From Cenococcum geophilum 1.58 (Eukaryota; Ascomycota; Dothideomycetes; Gloniales; Gloniaceae), in assembly GCA_001692895.1 (NCBI GenBank), contig KV748230.1, forward strand, positions 372,001-436,000: 64,000 nucleotides of DNA. The letters are read 5' to 3'. Both the position numbers and the translations under genes were made by a program. The notes below the pieces were generated by a model, which saw nothing but the letters and a program-made list of their open reading frames with translations, made no database searches and had not been told where the DNA came from. Numbering within the stretch: position 1 is the stretch's first letter; each line of letters starts with the position of its first letter. Positions 38,706 to 51,100 of the stretch are shown here, piece after piece.

Positions 38706-40774
38706 GTAAGTAGTATAATATAGGCCTTAAGCTCTTTTTGGTGCCTATTTATATCTAAGTAGAGTTATACTATATAGGTAATCTTCTATATAGTATAACT
38801 ACTATTAGCAAGTTATAGGGCGCGGGCTTTAGTAAGGGGTAAGGTAGGTAGGTTATAAGTATATATAAATTAGGTATTTATAAATTAGTTAGTAGCTCTA
38901 TAGTTAATTATTAAATGGCTTTTGTATTATTTTTTAGTAGTAGTTCCTATTGTAGGTAAAACTATCTATTTCCGTCCGTTTATCTTTACTAAGTTATTTA
39001 TTAAGTAGGCTAATATATAAATCTCTCTATTATTAGGGCGTCCTAACCTATAACTTAGGGCTAGGACTTAGCGTTTTCCGCTTTTATATCTAATTCTACT
39101 ACTATTACTACGTCTTTATCTTATACGGTAGTGGCGCGTAGTAATATATTTAGTATTTAGGGTATTAGGTTAGGTATTAGGCGGCGGCTACTAAACCTAG
39201 CTATTAGGTAGTTTAGGTTATTATAATAATAGCCTTTTTAATAGCATCTATAGCAGCGTCCTAGTTTTTAGAGTAGCTCGCACTCTCTATCTAGGAGTTT
39301 TTATAAAAAGGTTAGTATAGAGAGGTCAATATTGGCTTTAGTAATACTTAAGGTAGTAGGTGTTGGTGGCTTAGTATATATAGGTTTAGTAGGCCCAGAA
39401 GGCTTCTATAAAGAGGTTTTTAGGTAAAAGTTAGTAGTAGTAATCTAATTTAGTTATCGTTTAATCTTCTATAGGGCTACTACTATATTATAAACATTGT
39501 TATAGTTATAGATAGCGGCTGCGTAACTAAGGCGATAAGTAACTTTTTTAAGGACATCCTTTTAGTCTTTAGTATCGTCTTAAGTAAGAGCTTTGGTATA
39601 TTTTTAGAATTTAATATAGAACTTATTAAATAATTTAATAGGGCTTATCTTTAAGGTATATAGTTTAGCTTAGCTAGTGGCTAATAGGTTATAGTTACGG
39701 TATATTAGGTTAAGATTATTAAGGACTTTTTAGTAGGACTGCTACTTCTAGGGGCTATTAGTCTCTTATTAGGCGAAGGGTCTGTTAAATGGTATACCCT
39801 TTATTCGCCTAATAATATAGCTAATTTTAGTGTCTTCTGTAGGAAAAAGGTAAGCGCTTTAGGTTAGTTTTTTGCGGATTTATATCTTCTAGTAGCTATA
39901 TTCCTTACGGTTTCCCTAAAAGACTAGGGGATTAGGGTAATATATATTAGACCCTATAGTAGCAGCTTAGGTTTAATTATTATAGCTTTTATTATCGCCA
40001 CTCTAGTAGGGGTTCTTATTAAGTAAAGCTGCTCGGCGCTAATCCTCTATTAAGTATTAATAGGTAAGGTTGCCAGGGGCGTAGAGACTTAAGTAGCGTT
40101 ATATATAGTAAAGAGGTGTCTAATATCTTTATAAATATACTCGTTAAGCTAAGATTATAGGTATTTAATTATGCCCTCCTTTTTAGTAACTATAGCAATA
40201 AGTATAATCTTAGCCTTCTTTAACTATTAGATATCGCGTTTAGATACATAGAGGTTATCTTTAGTTTCTTAACGTGTGTTATTAATAAGCGCCTTATAAG
40301 CTTATAGGTCTTAGATAATATCGTAATCTTAAGTAGTACGCATCTTAGCTTTTATAAGCTTTAGGTAGTAGTTCTATAGAAGGCAGTAGTATTTATTAGG
40401 TTCTTATGCTACCATTTATATAAACGTCTAGGCGTCTTATATTTTTATTTTAATAGGTAGTAGCCCTTCCGCTTATTTATCTATTAATAAAAGATAAGAT
40501 ATTATTAGTGTCCACCTCCTTAGGGGTTAAGGCTAGGGCTAATAAATTAAATTCTCCTGGGATTAATTGGCGTCATAGGTTAGGTATAGGTATTAGGTTA
40601 TTCTTTAGGTTTAATATAGTAACTAGTAAGAAATATTATCTTACTATTATAGGTTCCTTAAAAGTATAGAGTAAGGTAACTTATAGCTACGCTGCTTTTG
40701 GCAGCGCCTATAGTATTATAAAGATGTAGAATTAGTTATAGGCTAAGTGTTAGTGGTAAAAAGGCGTAACGTAA
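38706..40774 (-). pseudogene. gag/leader region of element D (fossil)
   Basis: This is the part of D between the LINE insertion and the 5' LTR. On the minus strand it has the place and length of gag plus leader. No motif beyond low-complexity charged stretches could be read. Many breaks. Confidence 0.55.
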
Positions 40775-40957
40775 TGTTATAGGACGGGGGTAGTAGTTAT
40801 AAAGCGTATGTATTTAAGGAGTCTATAAGACGTTACGCGATTAATTGTAAGGGTTAAGGGCGTAATACCTACGCGTAGCTAATATAAGCTATACGTAAGG
40901 TATACGCAAGAGCATAGGGCTCTCCTATAAAGGCCCCTGCGGTAGGGTTCCGTAACA
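40775..40957 (-). repeat. 5' LTR of element D
   Basis: 183 bp. On the minus strand it starts TGTTACGGAACCCTACC and ends TATAACA. GTTAA follows on the plus side, matching the GTTAA before the partner LTR. Confidence 0.88.
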
Positions 40958-40962
40958 GTTAA

Positions 40963-43600
40963 CGTATTACTAAAACGTACTAGAACTGTTCTTTATACTA
41001 AACGGCATTACTAGGTATTTAAAAAGTCCCTATTATATACGGAAAGCTATATACTTTTTATCTCCTTTATAAATACGGATTTAATTAAAGGCAGCGACTA
41101 CATTAAGCTTTATAAAGTATTGTACTTTCGCTAAGTAGTTAAGCGTTTCTGTAAGCTTTGCAGTGTATAGGAATTAAACGAGCGACTTAATTGTAAATCT
41201 ATGGAAATCAAGAGGTATATATACATGAAATGGTAGCTAAAATGGGAACAGTAATCTGCAAGCAATATTGATCTGCGATCAATATATAGGGTAGCGTTGA
41301 GGTTGTCTCAGCAGCACCCGTAGTCGGTTACAGTTTCTTAAAGTAGAGGAATTGGATATTAGTTTTAAATCGTAATTGCATTTAGGGCTTAATAATTAAT
41401 ATAAAACCTTAAGCCTCCTTTAGGTTTCTTAATAAATAATATAAGTAAGGTAAATAGTAATTAACTAGGGCAAACAAATCCTTTCTCCAGGTACTTTTTA
41501 AGGTATTATTATATTATAAGCAGCTCTTCTTATAATATACTGTATAATAGGCTAAACTTTAGCATTATACTAGGTCTAAGTTCTATCTTAAAATTGTGCT
41601 TATTTTAATATAGGGGTAGTTAATCTACAAATTGTTTCTTAAACGTATTAATTAGATTATAATATTCTTTAGGTATAAGAGGTTAGGGGTTAATATATTA
41701 CTTTAGTTCTAATGCCTTCTTAATATCTTTTAGTGTTATAGTAAAGATTTTATAGTTTTATTTCCTTACTAACGAATAAAAGGGTACGGCTTGTATTATA
41801 TAAATTTTAAGGGGTTTTAATATATTATCTTCGCATTCTTTACCGCGATTAGTAGTTATAACTTTATTATATTAGCTTGGGGTTTATAGTAAGGGTAATT
41901 TATATTATATTAAATTTAAATAGTTGTGTATATGTTTATAGGGTAAGTAGTATTTTAAGTAATAACTTTAGCAGTAGGTTATATGGAATTTTAGTATTTC
42001 TTTAACCCAGCTAATTAAAGGATCGTGTTGTTTTAGCTATCTATATCTAAGTATTACCTTATAATACTTTAAGGGTATTATAAATAGGGAGATATATTTA
42101 AGGTATTCGCCTATCCACATTTTTATAAGAGCGTAGTATATTAGTTCGCCGTATATTAAAGGCTTACTATTAAAGCCTTATAGGCCTTAAGGCTTATTAA
42201 GTTTCTTTAAATTTAAGCATTAAGTTTTCGCGTGGTTTATATTAATAAAGCCTATACTAATAGCTCCACTATCTATAAGGATTTATACTTGCTTCCATTT
42301 TCTATAAGGATTTATATTTGCTTCCATTTTCTAAGTATTTAAATTTTATTAAGTATATTAAGGGAGTTATTATATATTAGCGCTAGAAGAGCCTAGATAC
42401 TTATACTCTTCTACTTCTTATCTTAAGGCGCAACTTAGCTTTAGGACGATTCGTTTTCCAAATTAACTAAAGGTAAGATATTTTATAGCGACTAAGTATA
42501 ATTTATAGAATGAGTATAATTTAAGGACTAAGAGGAACTACGTCAGACCTTTTTAAAAAGGTAAGTTTAGCAATTTCTTTAAATATATCCCCTTTTACCA
42601 TACCCGAAGCATTCTCTATTTATAGCTTATATTCTTTATTTATTGGTTTTTAAGGGTATATAAGATTGAGTAGTATTAAGGTCTTAGAGACGGATCGTGT
42701 TTTAGAGTATATACCGGTTTTATAGAGTTTTAAACGTAGGGTGTAGTTAGCTTTAGGGAATAAGTCTGTTTATTATATTAAAGGTCCTTATTAATTTATT
42801 AATATATTATAGTAAATTCGGGTAAGTCCTTTAGCAGTTCTTTGCCTACTAACTATACTTTAATTTTATCTAAAATAGCTTAACGGAGAGCAGTAACTCT
42901 AGCGGCTTTATTCCAATCTAGTTTACTAATAAGGCTTAAAAATTCCGAAAAAAAGCTAGTAAAGTCTTGGTTCCATTATTATAGGTTTTTAAGTTTAGTA
43001 ATAGCTGTATATTTACGGCTGGCGTTATTATACATTCGTTTTAATAGAGAGGTGAAAATTTTAAAATTAATAAAGGTGCCGTTATAGAAGAGTGGGTCTA
43101 TAGTTTATATAGCGTTTTTACTTAAATAAGACATTCTATAGCTAATCTTGCTAGCTTTAGTAGAGTATTAGTTATAGTTTATTAAAAGTTTAAGACGGAG
43201 CTTAGTTATAAAGGGACGTAGGTTATTTTAATTTCTATTAAATATTAGAGAGTTAGGGGGCTTTTTAGATTTTATAGTAGGTACTAGGTTTATTATAGGT
43301 ATAGGTTAAGCTGCCGTTATTAGTTTAGGGTTTATATTTAACGTGTTAGGTTCGCATATAGTTATTTTATTTTTATTTATAGGTATTGCCATTAGGGTCT
43401 TTAATATAAGTGCTTTAAGGTTATAAAGTTCTTTATGGATTACTCCCATTAATTACTAGTGCTAACCTTCTAATATTGCTCGCTGTTAAGCCAAAGCATC
43501 CGTAAAGGACTGTTATATTATAGTTAACTATTCCCTAACTAGGGCTATAATGCTTATAGTTAACGCAAGGGGTTTAAGTTTGTTTACTATTTTAATAGTA
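40963..43600 (-). mobile_element. Ty3/gypsy element F, right part (RT, protease, gag), broken
   Basis: Continues the minus-strand RT cut at 20650, through protease to a gag region ending at about 43400-43600 (a minus ATG at about 43391 opens MAIPINKNK). A 183-bp solo LTR is inserted at 41150. The 5' LTR could not be defined; a possible outer edge is GTTACA at 43921-43926. Dozens of breaks. Confidence 0.72.
41150..41332. mobile_element. Solo LTR inserted in element F
   Basis: 183 bp from TGTAAGCTTTGCAG to CGTAGTCGGTTACA, with perfect 5-bp target duplications GTTTC (41145-41149, 41333-41337). It shares both ends with the solo LTR at 6858-7175 but has a shorter and different middle. It keeps CA/TG pairs, so it is younger than F. 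Confidence 0.8.
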
Positions 43601-43998
43601 ATTGTTTTTAATATAACGTAATATAATGGCGCGAAGCGGCTTTAGGGAAGATTTAAATAAATAATATAAATTCTATCTAAATCTAAGGGTATATAGCTCT
43701 CGCTAAGAATAAGATATTGCGTAAAGAAGAGAAAGGAATAACAAGAGAATTATATAATTAAATAGTTAGGGGCTTAGTGGTCAATGCGTGCGTATATACG
43801 CACGCGGTCTTTAACGGACTTTAGTAGAATTTAATTAATCTGGTAGAATTTGGTAAAAGTGTTAGAATTTATCTATTAAGTGTTTCACTAAGACATTCCT
43901 ACTATAACTGGGCTGGTCCCGTTACACTGTATATAGCCTAAGTTATTACTATAGCAGACTATAAAATATAGTGCTGGTAAAAAAGTAAATCTAAAGAC
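43601..43998. other. RIP-degraded flank of element F
   Basis: Probably the leader and 5' LTR of F, but no matching second LTR was found. It contains a GTGCGTATATACGCAC palindrome at about 43785-43800 and a few TAGTAGAATTT-type repeat units at 43824-43870. Confidence 0.4.
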
Positions 43999-44000
43999 TA

Positions 44001-44570
44001 AGCTCGGGCCTATGGAACTCGGTCGCCCCTTAAACTTAGTTACTATAATTAAATCAGCTCTCTAACTTCCCTACCTATTTTCTATACTACTAATTATTTA
44101 ATCTAGATTAAAAGGAGCAGAGCTTACAAATGGCTATTACTAATTTTAATGCCAGTAAATTTAAATCTAGTACCTAAGCTGTGCGAGTGTACGGTATCCC
44201 TTAGTTAACTTTTTACAATTATATAAGTGGTAAGTAGCTATAACAAATTGCTTACTAGTATAAATAGCGATTAACTCCTATACAAGAAGACTTCATTACT
44301 AATTAGGTGCTTAAACAAGACCTATAAGGATTTGCCCTATCGCATACCCAACTATAAGAAATAGCAGTTTAAATTATTAATTAAAATTATAACACTAAGC
44401 TCCTTAGTAAGCTATAGGTCTCTAGATTTTTATAACACAATCCTCGCATTAAATCTTTGCTTAGTTAACTAAGAGAGGCCGTAAGAACTAGGAGAGTACA
44501 ACCTAAGCAAATTTAAGACTTCTATAGTCTTTTAGAGAAGGTATAAAACGGCTAGGATCTGGGCAGTAAC
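44001..44570 (+). pseudogene. pogo/Fot1-like transposase, N-terminal fragment with left terminal repeat
   Basis: AGCTCGGGCCTATGGAACTC at 44001, after a TA, resembles the end of the palindrome at 36910. An ATG at 44130 opens MAITNFNASKFKSST, then residues matching the helix-turn-helix and CENP-B-type DNA-binding region of pogo-family transposases: VRVYGIP, LTRCL-like, FALSHTQL, SRFL.HNPRIKSL (about 44190-44460). A short IQ/FY.L segment follows. The DDE catalytic domain is not found downstream, so this is a truncated copy. Premature stops are CAG-to-TAG type. The transposase would have cut and pasted the element into TA sites. Confidence 0.65.
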
Positions 44571-45308
44571 ACTTAGCAGTAACTTTACTACCCAAATCTT
44601 TTGCCAAGTTCAATTCTGCCGGTGTAAAATCATTGGCTTTAAGCTTGTTTTTAGTGTTATAGATCTTAATTTTAGAGCTATATATTAATTAATTAACATA
44701 GAGCCACGGCGTCGCAATTTAGCTATGCTTAAGTCGTGATCTACACCTACATCGTAAGCCTTGGCGTAGTGTTATACGTAAAAATATACAATTATAAGGT
44801 TTAGGAAGGGGTTATAATTAAATTAAATTATAGATATTATAATGTAAAGTCCTCGCGGCGTAGTAGTACCGTTAGTTCTGTAATTGCTTTAATTTAATTT
44901 AGAGCTAGCCTAATGTAATTATACTACTTTCTCAAAGTTCTTAAATAGCCTATTAGGCTATAATGTAAATATATAGGTTTAATATAACTTAGGGTATTAA
45001 AAATAAGATAAGAATAACACGATTAATTTAAAGCCTTACTAATACGTAATTTAATAAGAAATACCCTTTTTTAATATTTTTAATACACCATTAATGGGAA
45101 CTAAACTAGTAACATCCTACTGCCCAATTAGGCTAAAGGCCTCGGCAATAACGTAATAAGGCTTATAAGGCTCTGCAGTAATACAATAAGGACTATAAGG
45201 CTTGGCGGCAATAAGACTTAGCGCTAAGCATTAAAAGGAAGTTAAGGCCGCTTAGTTACTGTAGAAGAGCTAGAGTACTCGGGGTAGTATCAAACTTTAG
45301 GAGAGTTG
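44571..45308. other. RIP-degraded DNA, nothing recognised
   Basis: This would be the place of the DDE domain of the pogo-like element, but no such motif could be read on the plus strand. A short direct repeat (variants of AATAAGGCTTATAAGGCT) is visible near 45145-45220. Confidence 0.4.
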
Positions 45309-45370
45309 ATTATTTAAGGTGTTTCTGTTACAGCGGTAGCAACTACGGTAATAGAGACGCCCTAAATAAT
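45309..45370. repeat. Imperfect palindrome, dispersed copy 1
   Basis: Left arm ATTATTTAAGGTGTTTCTG... and right arm ...AATAGAGACGCCCTAAATAAT face each other across a 3-4-nt centre, with arms near 28-30 bp. The same palindrome lies at 54636-54696. Confidence 0.65.
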
Positions 45371-46297
45371 TAAGATCGCGATTATCAAAAATCGTATTAC
45401 TGGAAAGCTTGCCGTAGGGGCGTTATTAATAACCCCCTACTAATATTGTTGGTGTTAGTAATAGGATCTAGCTAAGTTATAGAGGACTTCTTTATATGCA
45501 TATTAAATACAATATAAGGTGGTAACTTTGATAGAGTAAGGTAGTAAGCTATAAATTACTACTGTTAGTTAGGAATAGCCGTATTCGTTAAAGCTATAAA
45601 ACGGCGTTAAATAGCTATATTTCCGGTTAACACTAAGCCAGTATATAATTTCTAAACTACGTTTAGCCTGCCATGCACTTAATTACTTACTTATATAGGT
45701 AGAATAACTATAGCTTATTTTTTAAATTATAACGACCTAAGGTCCTAAGTATTCTACTATATAAGGGAGTTATTAGAGTTATTAGAATCTTTAGAGTCTT
45801 AGCCAGAGGATATTAGTATAGGAGATAGTAAGCCAAATAGACGGACGAATATATTTAATATTATTAACAGTTGCTCTTAAGAGGATTTAGATAAGGTTAA
45901 CTAATATTTCCGCTTATTAATAGTTGCTTATAGTAAGCACTACAATCTTATAGGTGCGGTTAATATAGGTAGTATATTTAATAATATTTTAAGCTCCTTA
46001 TAGATACCTACTGCTAATCTCTACCTCTTCTTCTATTAAGATATCTATTATTTTTCCTGCTTTTTATACTTTATAGTCCTCTTAGCTTGCTTAAAACCGG
46101 TAAAACTACGCTTATTAGCTTTACCCTTCTTAAATTCTACCTTTAAAGTCTAAACTAAATTAAGTAGCTTTACTAGTATAGTATTATCCTTTCTACGCAC
46201 CCCTTTAAATTTAAGAAGAAGCTATTAAGTCTACCGCTAAAATAAGTTAATAAGAACTGCTACTTACTTAATAGGGTATAATTTAATAATTACGTTA
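45371..46297. other. RIP-degraded DNA, possible unknown coding remnant
   Basis: On the plus strand a frame near 45780-46000 reads in a protein-like way (charged N-part, then SKHYNLIGAVNIGSIFNNILSS), but no family is recognised. The rest is AT-rich without motifs. Confidence 0.35.
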
Positions 46298-46299
46298 TA

Positions 46300-46430
46300 T
46301 CCCTTCGCACGTTGGTTTGCGTCCTACGGTATCGATAAGGGCCTGGCCAATAAGAGGCGCCCGTTGGGCGCCCGTGTGTACGATGTTCCTAGGCTTGGCG
46401 CCAAGTGTAGGACTCCAACGTGCGAAGGGA
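46300..46430. mobile_element. 131-bp MITE with TA target duplication
   Basis: Ends TCCCTTCGCACGTTGG and CCAACGTGCGAAGGGA are perfect 16-bp inverted repeats, bounded by TA (46298-46299, 46431-46432). GC-rich, with no sign of RIP in AT-rich surroundings, so a recent arrival. It has an inner GGGCGCCCGTTGGGCGCCC palindrome near 46350-46370. The outer bases match the MITE at 23116 except one. Confidence 0.88.
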
Positions 46431-46469
46431 TACTATAGTCGCCGCACCTAACGCTATATCTACTCTATT

Positions 46470-46555
46470 TATTATAAAATGGGGGCAGTAGCTATAGAGC
46501 GTATATATTTAAGGAGTCTATAAGATATTACGCGATCGATTATAAGGGTTAAGGG
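46470..46555 (-). repeat. Truncated D-type LTR
   Basis: The first 86 bp (plus reading) match the LTRs at 20651 and 40775. It is cut at 46555, exactly where element C begins, and the missing half does not appear after C. Confidence 0.75.
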
Positions 46556-46771
46556 TGTTACGGCACTGGCAGAACTTCGCACCGGCAAGTTGCCACAGAT
46601 TGCCGTATATTGCGGTTACGTGACGCGAAGATCTTATAAAACATTAAATGGCGCTGCTCTTCTTCTCCTTTCCTTTCCCTAGCTTTAGATTCTTGTTTAT
46701 AGACAATCCAATTATATAGGCTTGCGCGTCCCCTTACTATGCCCATGCCTTAATTAATTAAGTCGCTAATA
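46556..46771 (+). repeat. 5' LTR of element C
   Basis: 216 bp, starts TGTTACGGCACTGGCAGAAC. It has one CAGAACTT unit where the 3' LTR has several. The 62-codon minus-strand frame here is an LTR accident. Confidence 0.88.
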
Positions 46772-46979
46772 TTATCTAAAGCTAACTCTACTCTTTCTTC
46801 CTAAGAAGGAACTTAAATATATCTATAAGAATATAGAATAGGACCCTAAGGACATTACTAGGACCATAAAGACAGGACCTAAAAGAAAAGAATAAAACCC
46901 TAGGAAAGGACCTATAAGATATACATAGACTAGAACTCCTAAAGAAATTACCTAAAATTACCTAACACCCCTACTACCA

Positions 46980-48170
46980 TGCCACGAACTATAGTAGTAG
47001 GTAAAGCAGCTACAGGACCCTTAAATACTTTAGACGAAGAAACAATTAACGTTTTAACCCCCTAGGCGGAGCTTACAGCTACTAATACCGAAATTAAATA
47101 ACTATAAGAGCTGCTTAAAGCTAAAGATACCCCTATATCTAATAATAAGTCATTATTAGATAACTAAAGACTTGCTATAGTCCTTTAGGCCCTATCCTAG
47201 CGCCTTAGTAGATCCACTAAGGCCTATATAACACCGAAGCGGTTAGTAAAGGTTATAAACCCCCTGCTACTTATAGACGGAACTAACCCTATATTTAATA
47301 ATTAGAAGCTTTAATTACGGGATAAGCTTAAAGTTAATATAGACTACTTCCGTAACGCCTAAGCCAGAATAGCCTATATCTTTAGCTATACTGGCGGAGA
47401 CACTCAGACGTATCTACGCCCGCAATATACTAAAGACTTAGCAGACCCCTTTATTTCTAAAGAAGAAATAATTAAATACTTATCTTCTATTTATAAAGAC
47501 CCTTTTAAAGTATAAAACACCCGCCTTAGCTATAAAAGCCTAAATATAAAAATAACGGAGACTTTTTTAGCCTTTTAAACCTACTTTTTATACCTAGCCG
47601 GACAGGCCTAGATCCCCTAAGAAGACCTACTACTAAACCTCTTTAATAAGCTTACCCTAGACCTATAGCGGGCCATATTACTAGCTTATACTATAGCATA
47701 GACGTTAAAGGAACTTATGGACTATTACCTAGCTATTAATTAAGGCCTCTGTTAAATTAAGGCACGTGCTAATTAGCTAAAAACTAGAAACCTTATAAAC
47801 TAGGCTATAAATACTATAAGTATGGCCTATAGTGCCCTAGTATAATCGGCAACTCCTATAGTTAACCCAGTAGCTAGCTACGTAGCTACCCCTACTACGG
47901 GCCTAGTGTATACCCGGCCTATATATAGCAACCCCTATATATAGGCCCTTAGCAATTAAGGAGCTTACTTCTTATATAGTTAAATAAGCTACCCTATAAG
48001 GGCCTGCCTAATAAAGGTAAAGATAAACGAGGTCCTATTAATTTAGGAGGATAGTGCGGAGCTAGAAAAAGAGGAACCCTAAAGGAAGACTCCTCTTTAG
48101 GGTTAAAAGGGATTAATATGTTACATATTAATCTAGGTCGGCTAGTTAGTAAAAGAAGCTGCACTATCCC
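46980..48170 (+). pseudogene. gag region of element C (fossil)
   Basis: The frame opens with MPRTIVVGKAATGPLNTLDEE and runs through capsid-like sequence. It fits the chromovirus gag place before protease. Broken many times. Confidence 0.65.
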
Positions 48171-48179
48171 TTATACTTT

Positions 48180-51100
48180 ATTTCGTAATAAATATTAAGT
48201 TTTAACCTCTATTTTAGCTAACTTAGGAGTAAATACCTTTACCTTAATTAATATAAAGTGCGCTGTAAAACTGGCTGACTTTTTAAATACACCCTTTAAA
48301 GAACTGCCTAAACTAATCCCTATTTATAGTTATAACGGATAAATAGGACTACCTATTATAACTATCTTATAGATCTACCTCTACGTTAATAGATAAAGGT
48401 AGTATAACATCCCCTTCCTTATTACGGACTTTAGAAGCTATAATATAATCTTAAGGAGAAAATAGCTAGCCTATTTAGGCTTATAGCTTAATATATAGAA
48501 TAGGCAGCTTATCTAGCCCAAAACTATACCCCTAACGCCTTCCTTTATAAAAGAGATTAGTATTATAATAGAAAACCTTATACAGCTATAGATAGACACC
48601 ATTTACTAGGCCAATGCGACGCGTAGAGACTAGGCTTTTAAGAAGGATATATAGTTTAATCCGCAACGGATCTGTATATTACGTCGCCCTAGACTACCTA
48701 TATTACACCACCCGCACTAAAAACTTAGGAAGTTAGTAGTAGCCTAACTAAGTCCCTAATAGAGAACCTAGGCCCTACGCAGCTATAAAGGAAGGCTAAG
48801 GATATTAGATAATATACTAAACTAATAAACTAAAAGGATAACTTACGGAAAATAGAACGTGAGCTAAGGAAGACTATAAACCCTATACCGTAAAATACGG
48901 CCTAATAAATATCCGTAAAGAAACCCACGGACCTTCTACTAGTTAATATTTACTATATTAGTGCTATAGGATTCTACTAGAACCTGGTTTAGCTTAATAC
49001 CGTTACCTTTATAACTAGCTTATACAAAATTAATTAAATAATTAAAAAGAAAGAAGCCCTAGCTTAAGAGAAAGGCAAGCTTATAGATAAGGAGCTAGTA
49101 AAACGGAAACTACCCCATTAATACTAGAAATTTAAAGACACCTTCTCTAAAGCAGCGTCTAATATACTCTTGCCTTACCGACCGTACAACTATAAGATTA
49201 AAATTAAGCCGGATAAGGTAGTTACCCTTAGCTATAGCCCCCTTTAATAGTAATCTACTACCGAATTATAGGCTATAAAGTAGTATCTTATTAATAACCT
49301 AGATAAGGTCTTTATTAAGCCTAGTTAAGCCCCTTTTAACTTACCTATTCTTTTTACTAAAAAGCTAAATAGAGGACTTTGTTTCTGTATTGACTACTAT
49401 AAGCTTAATAATTTAACCCTTAAAGACCGCTACCCACTACCTTTACTTAATAAAACTTTGGCCTAAATAAGTAGAGCTAAGATCTTTACGAAGCTTAATA
49501 TCTACTAGGCTTTTTACTAAATTAGGATAAACCCTAAATTAGAAAACCTTATTATATTTTGGACCTATTACAGAATATATAAATATAAAGTACTGCCTTT
49601 TAAACCAACTAACGGACCAGCTATATACCAACAATATATAAATAATGTACTATTTAACTACCTTAATAACTTCTATACAGTATACCTAGATAATATTATA
49701 ATCTACTCTAAAAATAAACTAGAATATAAAGAGTATATCTATAAAGTCCTATAACGGCTTTAGGAAGCTAGCCTCTAAGCTAATATTAAGAAGTTAGAAT
49801 TTAGTGTTAAGCGTATAAAGTACTTAGGGTTTATTATTAGTATAAACGGAATTAAGGTAGACCTAGAAAAGACGGCTGTAATTAATTAATAGGTACCCCT
49901 AAGGACCGTAAAGGGGTTATAGTTATTCTTAGGGTTCTGTAACTTCTACTAACGCTTTATTAAGAACTATAGTAGGATTACCCGGCTACTAAGCCTACTT
50001 ACATATAAGGACTAGCCCTTTTACTTTAACACTATATATAGGCAGGCCTTTAATAAGCTTAAGAAATGACTAGTCTCTACTCCCTTACTCGCCTACTTTA
50101 ATCTAAAACGGCCCTTAATACTAGAAACCGATGCCTTAGATAGTATTATAGCTAGCGTTTACTCCTAAAAGTAGACAAATGGAGAATAGCACCCTAGTAC
50201 TTACTATTTAAAGACTATAGTAGATGCTAAGCTAAACTACCCAATTTACGACAAAGAAATACTGGCTATTATCTCTAGCTTTTAGCACTAGTAAGCCCAA
50301 CTAGAAGGCATCCCTAAGTCTATCTAGGTAGTTTCTAATTATAAGGCCTTAGAATATTTTATAATAATAAAGGCCCTTACGGCCTAATAGGCGCGCTAGG
50401 CGAATACCCTATCTTAGTTTAACTTCCTAATTATATATAGGCCAGGCGTCACTAACCGTATAAACGCTCTTATAAGGCGTAAACAGGATATAAATAACTA
50501 GATAGCTATAAAGATCTTATTATAGACCTAAGCGCTACTATAACTAGAGTACCTTAACTCCTAAATACGGGCAGAACTAAATATAGACTCTTTAAATGCC
50601 GAGATATGCCCCGTTAACTCTATAGAACTAAACTTTATTAATAAACTGCTGCAAGTAAACCGTACGGCCCCTTCTTTATAAGAGTACTATAAAAAAGCAA
50701 AGAACGTTTCTAGCCTATAGTTCCTTAAAAGTGGACTGCTTAAGCACTATAAACGGCTAGTAGTAGTAGAGGAACAGAACTTACGGACTTAGCTTATTAC
50801 CAAAGCATATACCTAGGCCCCTACGGCCTACCCTAGAAAAAATAAGACCTATAGGATTATTAGCAACCGCTACTACTAGCCTAGAATAATTATAAATATT
50901 AACCGCTATATACGGAACTGTAATAACTGTTATAGGTTTATAATTCCATAAGATAAGACCCTAGGACTATTAAAACCCTTCCTAATACCCAACCGCCTAT
51001 AGTAATATATCTCTATAGACTTTTATAAGCTACCTTTAGACCGTAACGGATATAATATAGTTATAATCCTAGTTAACCGCTTCGGCAAGCGCCCGTTCTT

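Larger units (their letters stand above)
20651..40957 (-). mobile_element. Ty3/gypsy chromovirus D with nested insertions (6.3 kb of own sequence), broken
   Basis: LTRs at 20651-20844 and 40775-40957 and a perfect target duplication GTTAA (20646-20650, 40958-40962). Minus strand. Reading down from the 5' LTR: leader and gag about 38706-40774, protease and RT about 23700-25034 (RT catalytic loop near 24000-24040), RNase H about 22900-23700 (holding a MITE), integrase about 21650-22800, chromodomain about 21190-21330, palindromic module 21009-21031, polypurine tract at 20845-20860. A LINE splits it with a 15-bp duplication at 25020-25034 and 38691-38705. Many breaks; old. Confidence 0.88.
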
